NCBI GenBank assembly: GCA_002862325.1
Contig: PKCT01000184.1
Location: 1-18,006 of the forward strand
Direction: 5' to 3'
Length of the DNA: 18,006 bases
From: Phycisphaerae bacterium
Lineage (GTDB): Bacteria; Planctomycetota; Phycisphaerae; Phycisphaerales; SM1A02
The position numbers were made by a program, and so were the translations under genes. A model generated the notes under the pieces. It was not told the origin of the DNA, did not search any database, and worked only from the letters and a program-made list of their open reading frames with translations. Each line of letters starts with the position of its first letter. Position 1 is the first letter of the stretch. Of this stretch, positions 14,395 through 18,006 are shown in pieces.

Positions 14395-17300
14395 ATGGCC
14401 AAGAAGCAACTCAACGTCAAACTCCTCGCCGTGGTGTTCGGGCTTCTCGGAATCGGTGTCGCGATCGTCGGCGGAATACTGCTCGTGCAGTTCCGAAACG
14501 ATCCCGTCAAGCACATCCGTAAGGCGGATGCGCTCATGGCCGAGGGGAACGTCAACGCCGCGCTGAAGCAGTACGGTCGCGGCATCGGCAAGGCGCCCTA
14601 CGAGATGGCGTACTACGACAAGATGCTGGACGCACTTGTCACGGTGGTGCCCGAAACCGACGTGGCGGCCATGGAGCGCTACCGTACCCTGGTCGAGCTC
14701 CAGACCTCCCGGGCGCAGAACGCAAGTGATTCCGCCGAACGGACCGCCGCCGAGAATCGCGCGATGAGTGCGAAGGCGGCGTTCGACGTACTCGCATTCG
14801 AAACTTGGCGGAGGTCCCTCGTCCCGGACACCGATCTGGTCAGTCGGGTGAAGGGATACGAAGCAGTCTCACGCGCACTGAGGCAGCTCGATCAGGTCAT
14901 GGATCGCCTTCCTGCCGATGAGCGGGATCCGAGGCTTGCGGCCATGGTGAAGGCTCGGGTGCTGGAGCCTTCGTGGCGTCGAAGTCCGCTCGACACCGAT
15001 TCCGCGTGGCGCGACTCGCTCGAGGAGATCGTCGAAGCGAGTCGAATCGATCCGACCTACGTGCCGATCCACTTCGGCCGACTTCATGGTCTGCTGGACC
15101 GCTACGACAAGTCCGTCTCCGCGGGCGACAGTGCCCGCGTTGTGCGGCGTGAACTCGAGGCGGAGGGGGGCTTCGACCAGGTGCTCGCCGAGGTGCGGAA
15201 GACGGTCGGCGAGCAGCCGGCGCCGGAGCTCGATCTGCTTGAACAGGATCGCAACTGGATCGCGTTCCTCGCCGGACTCGCCGGTACCGACGAAGGGGCG
15301 GTCACGCCGCTTCCCGATCCCGAGGTCGTTCGCAACCTGGATGTCGAACTCTCCGGTGTCGACGCCACCGAGAAGGCCTATCGACTCGAACTCCTGCGGG
15401 TCCTGCTCAACGAAATGCTGCTGGACAAAGCGACGGCCGTGCCCGATCCCAAGCTCCTTCAAGCCTTCCAAGAATCCATCAGAACCGCGCGGAAATCCGT
15501 GATCACGGAGATAGCGGCCCTGAACCCCGACGACTACCGAGGGCAGCTTCTGGCGTTGTCCGAAGGGCTGGATGAGATCGGAGGCCTGGATCAAGAGGCG
15601 TTCCTGGAGAGTGTTCGTCTTGCGGAACCACCGACCGTGGGTGTGAACGCGCTTCTCTATGACCTCTTACAGAATGCGGCGATCAGAGGGGTATTCACCA
15701 GACGGCTGGCTGAGGTGATCGAGGAAGTCAAATCAGAGGGCGACATGGCGGACGAGCGCGTGGCCGCGCTCACCAGCGCCTATGAAGACCTCCAGCGTGT
15801 GCATTCGCCGGACCTTTCCGGGCAACGACGGTTATCCGAGCTTGACGCAACGCTGAAGTACTACCAGGTGGTCGGCCGAGTTGCAGGTCTTCAAGGAGAC
15901 GAAGAGGGGAAGCGGACCGCCTATCGCGAGGCGATGCGTGCCTTGAATCTGCTTTTACAGGTCGAAGAGGGGGACTTGAAGCGGGATCCGTACCGCCTGA
16001 CCGCGGCCATCGAGGTCGCGAAGTACATGAACCAGGCAGGGCTCGCGCTCGAACTGTTCAGAAAATTCCCGATGAGCGCGGTCGGTACCGAGGATTTTGC
16101 CATCCGATTCGCCGGGATCACGTTCCTCTTCGACGCGGGCCTGGCCGATCAGGCCGAAAACGCGGCGAAGATGCTCGCCGCCGACATCGCGGCCGCGGAA
16201 GCGGCTGGTCTCGTGGTCGACGACGTCCTCAAGACCCAGATTGAGATGGCGGTCAACAACACCTCGAAGCTGAACACCGGAGGCGTCATCGAGGTCTTCC
16301 CCGGGGCCGAAGTGCTCGCTCAGGAACGAAGGGCCGCGTACGTCGGAGATGTCGAGGAGCGGAGACGGCTGCTCGACCGGATCCTTGACCAGCCTGAGGG
16401 TTTCAACCAGGTGATCCTCGAGGAGGCCGCGCTTAGGCGGGCAGCCCTGGAAGCGACCGAAGGCGACTTCGATCGAGCGAAGGAATACGCCACTCGCGTG
16501 CTCGAGCTGAATCCGGATGCCCAGGCGGCGAAGCTGATCCTTCGGTCGGACGAAACGACGTCGCTGATCCAGCGTGCCCAAATCATCGCCGAACTCGCCG
16601 CCGACAACGAGCAGGATCAGAAGGTCGCAATCATCCAGAGTCTTTCCGGTGTGCTCGAGAATCAGTCGTCCACGCTCGATCCGAAGGACATCGAGTCGTT
16701 CAAGGCGGAACGTGATCGTCTTCTGGCGTCGATCAAGGCGGCCCCGGAGAAACGACCTGCCGCGATTCGAATGCTCATCTCGAACGCGATGAACCGTGGG
16801 AACCTCGATCTCGCCCTCGAGTACATCGAGGCGCTCGAAGTGGCCGAGCAAGGAGCGACCCCGTTGAGCATCGTCCTGAAGGCGCAGGTATTCACCGACC
16901 AGGACCGGGTCGACGATGCGATCGCCCTGGTCGAGGACGCGATCAACATGCAGGGCTTGGGCGACGATCAGATGTTGAATGCGTATGCCGACCTGCTCGT
17001 GCGGAAGGGGAAGTTGCCCGAGGCCATGGACCAGTACAGGAAAGCGTTCGAGTTGGCGCCCAATCGCCCGAGAAACGCCCTGAACTACGCCAAGGCGCTT
17101 CAGCGCGAGGGGCGAAACGACGAAGTACTCGCCGTCTACCGTGCCGGGAAGAAGGATGGTCGTCGCAGCCGGGCGTACCGCGACATCTGGTTGAACGAAG
17201 AGATTAAGGCCGGCAATCCCTCGGTCGCGATCATGGAACGGCGACGGCAGATGCGGGTCGATCCGACCGACTTCACCAACGCGATCGAACTCGGCAACCT

Positions 17301-18006
17301 GCTTGCCGAGTCGCGGGTCGACCGGCAGGACATCACGCACCTCGTCGACGATCCGAGGCGTGGATTCACGGCCGGCGAGGCGATCTATTCGGAAGCCCAG
17401 TGGGGCCGGCTGCCCCTCTCGGAGAGACGGAGGATCCAGCAGGAGTATCTCGCCAAGCGAACGTTGATGGCGAAGAGCATCTTCGATCAGCTTCTCGAAA
17501 CGGACCTCACGAATCCCAACATCGTGGTCGGAGCCCATCGTTTCTACATTCGCCAAAACATGCTGCCCACGGCGGATGAAATTCTCTCGGATTCGGAAGC
17601 GTCACTTCGTCGAATCATCGAGGACGGGGGCAACTCCGCCATGACCGAGAATCAGGCGAGGGACCGCCTCGCCAGAGTTCTCGCCGAGCGTGGTCGGTTC
17701 ACCTATCTCCAGGACCCGGTCCTGAATCGCGATCGAGCGCTTCAGTACTTCGAGGAAGCGGTCGACGTCGAGTCTCCGTATTCGGGCGTGGCCGAGGCGA
17801 TCATCGTCAGCTTCCTGCAGACCAAAGAGGAGCTCGGGCTCGCCGCCCAGTATCAGGCGAGGCTTCTCGAGGAGTTCGTGGAGAACGATCGATCCGATCG
17901 AGACATCACGAACGTCGCTCGAAGATTGATCGAGTTGCAGGTCGCTTCGGGCGACGTCGACGAAGAGCTCTTCGACGCTGCGCAGGTGCTTGCGTTTGTG
18001 TGGCAC
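14395..18006 (+). CDS. very long membrane-anchored TPR protein (3' end outside window)
   Basis: The frame is open from ATG 14395 to the window edge, 1204 codons without a stop. An AGGA (14381-14384) precedes the ATG; in-frame GTGs at 14359 and 14350 are alternatives. A single N-terminal anchor (about 8-32, VKLLAVVFGLLGIGVAIVGG) follows a basic start, so most of the protein should be outside the cytoplasm. The rest is almost all alpha-helical and reads as many degenerate tetratricopeptide repeats: about 36-68 (HIRKADALMAEGNVNAALKQ), 680-712 (EGDFDRAKEYATRVLELNPD) and 861-925 (KLPEAMDQYRKAFELAPNRP). No catalytic motif is visible. TPR proteins of this kind accompany exosortase/PEP-CTERM loci (PrsT is the known example, though I cannot claim orthology). 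Its likely role is a scaffold for the export or sorting machinery. It starts 61 bp after the EpsI-like gene. Confidence 0.88.
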   Translation, partial: MAKKQLNVKLLAVVFGLLGIGVAIVGGILLVQFRNDPVKHIRKADALMAEGNVNAALKQYGRGIGKAPYEMAYYDKMLDALVTVVPETDVAAMERYRTLVELQTSRAQNASDSAERTAAENRAMSAKAAFDVLAFETWRRSLVPDTDLVSRVKGYEAVSRALRQLDQVMDRLPADERDPRLAAMVKARVLEPSWRRSPLDTDSAWRDSLEEIVEASRIDPTYVPIHFGRLHGLLDRYDKSVSAGDSARVVRRELEAEGGFDQVLAEVRKTVGEQPAPELDLLEQDRNWIAFLAGLAGTDEGAVTPLPDPEVVRNLDVELSGVDATEKAYRLELLRVLLNEMLLDKATAVPDPKLLQAFQESIRTARKSVITEIAALNPDDYRGQLLALSEGLDEIGGLDQEAFLESVRLAEPPTVGVNALLYDLLQNAAIRGVFTRRLAEVIEEVKSEGDMADERVAALTSAYEDLQRVHSPDLSGQRRLSELDATLKYYQVVGRVAGLQGDEEGKRTAYREAMRALNLLLQVEEGDLKRDPYRLTAAIEVAKYMNQAGLALELFRKFPMSAVGTEDFAIRFAGITFLFDAGLADQAENAAKMLAADIAAAEAAGLVVDDVLKTQIEMAVNNTSKLNTGGVIEVFPGAEVLAQERRAAYVGDVEERRRLLDRILDQPEGFNQVILEEAALRRAALEATEGDFDRAKEYATRVLELNPDAQAAKLILRSDETTSLIQRAQIIAELAADNEQDQKVAIIQSLSGVLENQSSTLDPKDIESFKAERDRLLASIKAAPEKRPAAIRMLISNAMNRGNLDLALEYIEALEVAEQGATPLSIVLKAQVFTDQDRVDDAIALVEDAINMQGLGDDQMLNAYADLLVRKGKLPEAMDQYRKAFELAPNRPRNALNYAKALQREGRNDEVLAVYRAGKKDGRRSRAYRDIWLNEEIKAGNPSVAIMERRRQMRVDPTDFTNAIELGNLLAESRVDRQDITHLVDDPRRGFTAGEAIYSEAQWGRLPLSERRRIQQEYLAKRTLMAKSIFDQLLETDLTNPNIVVGAHRFYIRQNMLPTADEILSDSEASLRRIIEDGGNSAMTENQARDRLARVLAERGRFTYLQDPVLNRDRALQYFEEAVDVESPYSGVAEAIIVSFLQTKEELGLAAQYQARLLEEFVENDRSDRDITNVARRLIELQVASGDVDEELFDAAQVLAFVWH

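Noticed and set aside
15955..17556. 533-codon - strand frame inside the TPR gene.
   Set aside because: The sense frame is continuous and has TPR repeats; the antisense product is Arg/Asp/Leu-rich with no motif.

Overview
The window is ordinary chromosomal DNA from a high-GC, didermic bacterium. The best guess is a member of the Planctomycetota, probably Phycisphaerae-like. This is inferred from the gene mix: tandem divergent ClpPs, an FHA-histidine kinase, an exosortase with an EpsI-type partner, a Wza-type export lipoprotein, PqiA/PqiB, and uncharacterised secreted proteins. No single marker proves it. I see no rRNA, tRNA, CRISPR, insertion sequence or phage gene.

Layout. (1) At 1-2016 on the + strand lies the end of a PqiA-like membrane protein, overlapping (ATGA) a PqiB/MCE-domain protein. 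The two probably form a lipid-transport module of the cell envelope. The MCE protein carries a C-terminal domain that looks like a dead trypsin/HtrA fold. (2) At 2036-7198 on the - strand, in transcription order, are an FHA-GAF histidine kinase, two ClpP peptidases, a strong stem-loop, a MoxR-type AAA+ ATPase, and an outer-membrane beta-barrel protein overlapping moxR by GTGA. The second ClpP has Asn where the catalytic Asp should be. (3) At 7269-10506 on the + strand are the DNA polymerase III delta subunit (holA), a lipoprotein of unknown function, and aspartate carbamoyltransferase (pyrB). (4) At 10684-18006 on the + strand is an extracellular polysaccharide/exosortase locus. It holds a Wza-like polysaccharide export lipoprotein, a 333-bp leader rich in hairpins, exosortase, an EpsI-like protein, and a very long membrane-anchored TPR protein that runs off the window. 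That last gene is open for at least 1204 codons.

The fourth region is the most system-like part. Exosortases cut and process C-terminal sorting tails (PEP-CTERM class) on exported proteins, and are typically encoded beside exopolysaccharide genes. The export lipoprotein, exosortase, EpsI partner and TPR scaffold probably cooperate in building a polysaccharide-protein surface layer. No PEP-CTERM substrate is encoded in the window. The leader ends in a perfect Shine-Dalgarno followed by a 4-codon ORF whose stop overlaps the exosortase GTG start, which suggests translational coupling.
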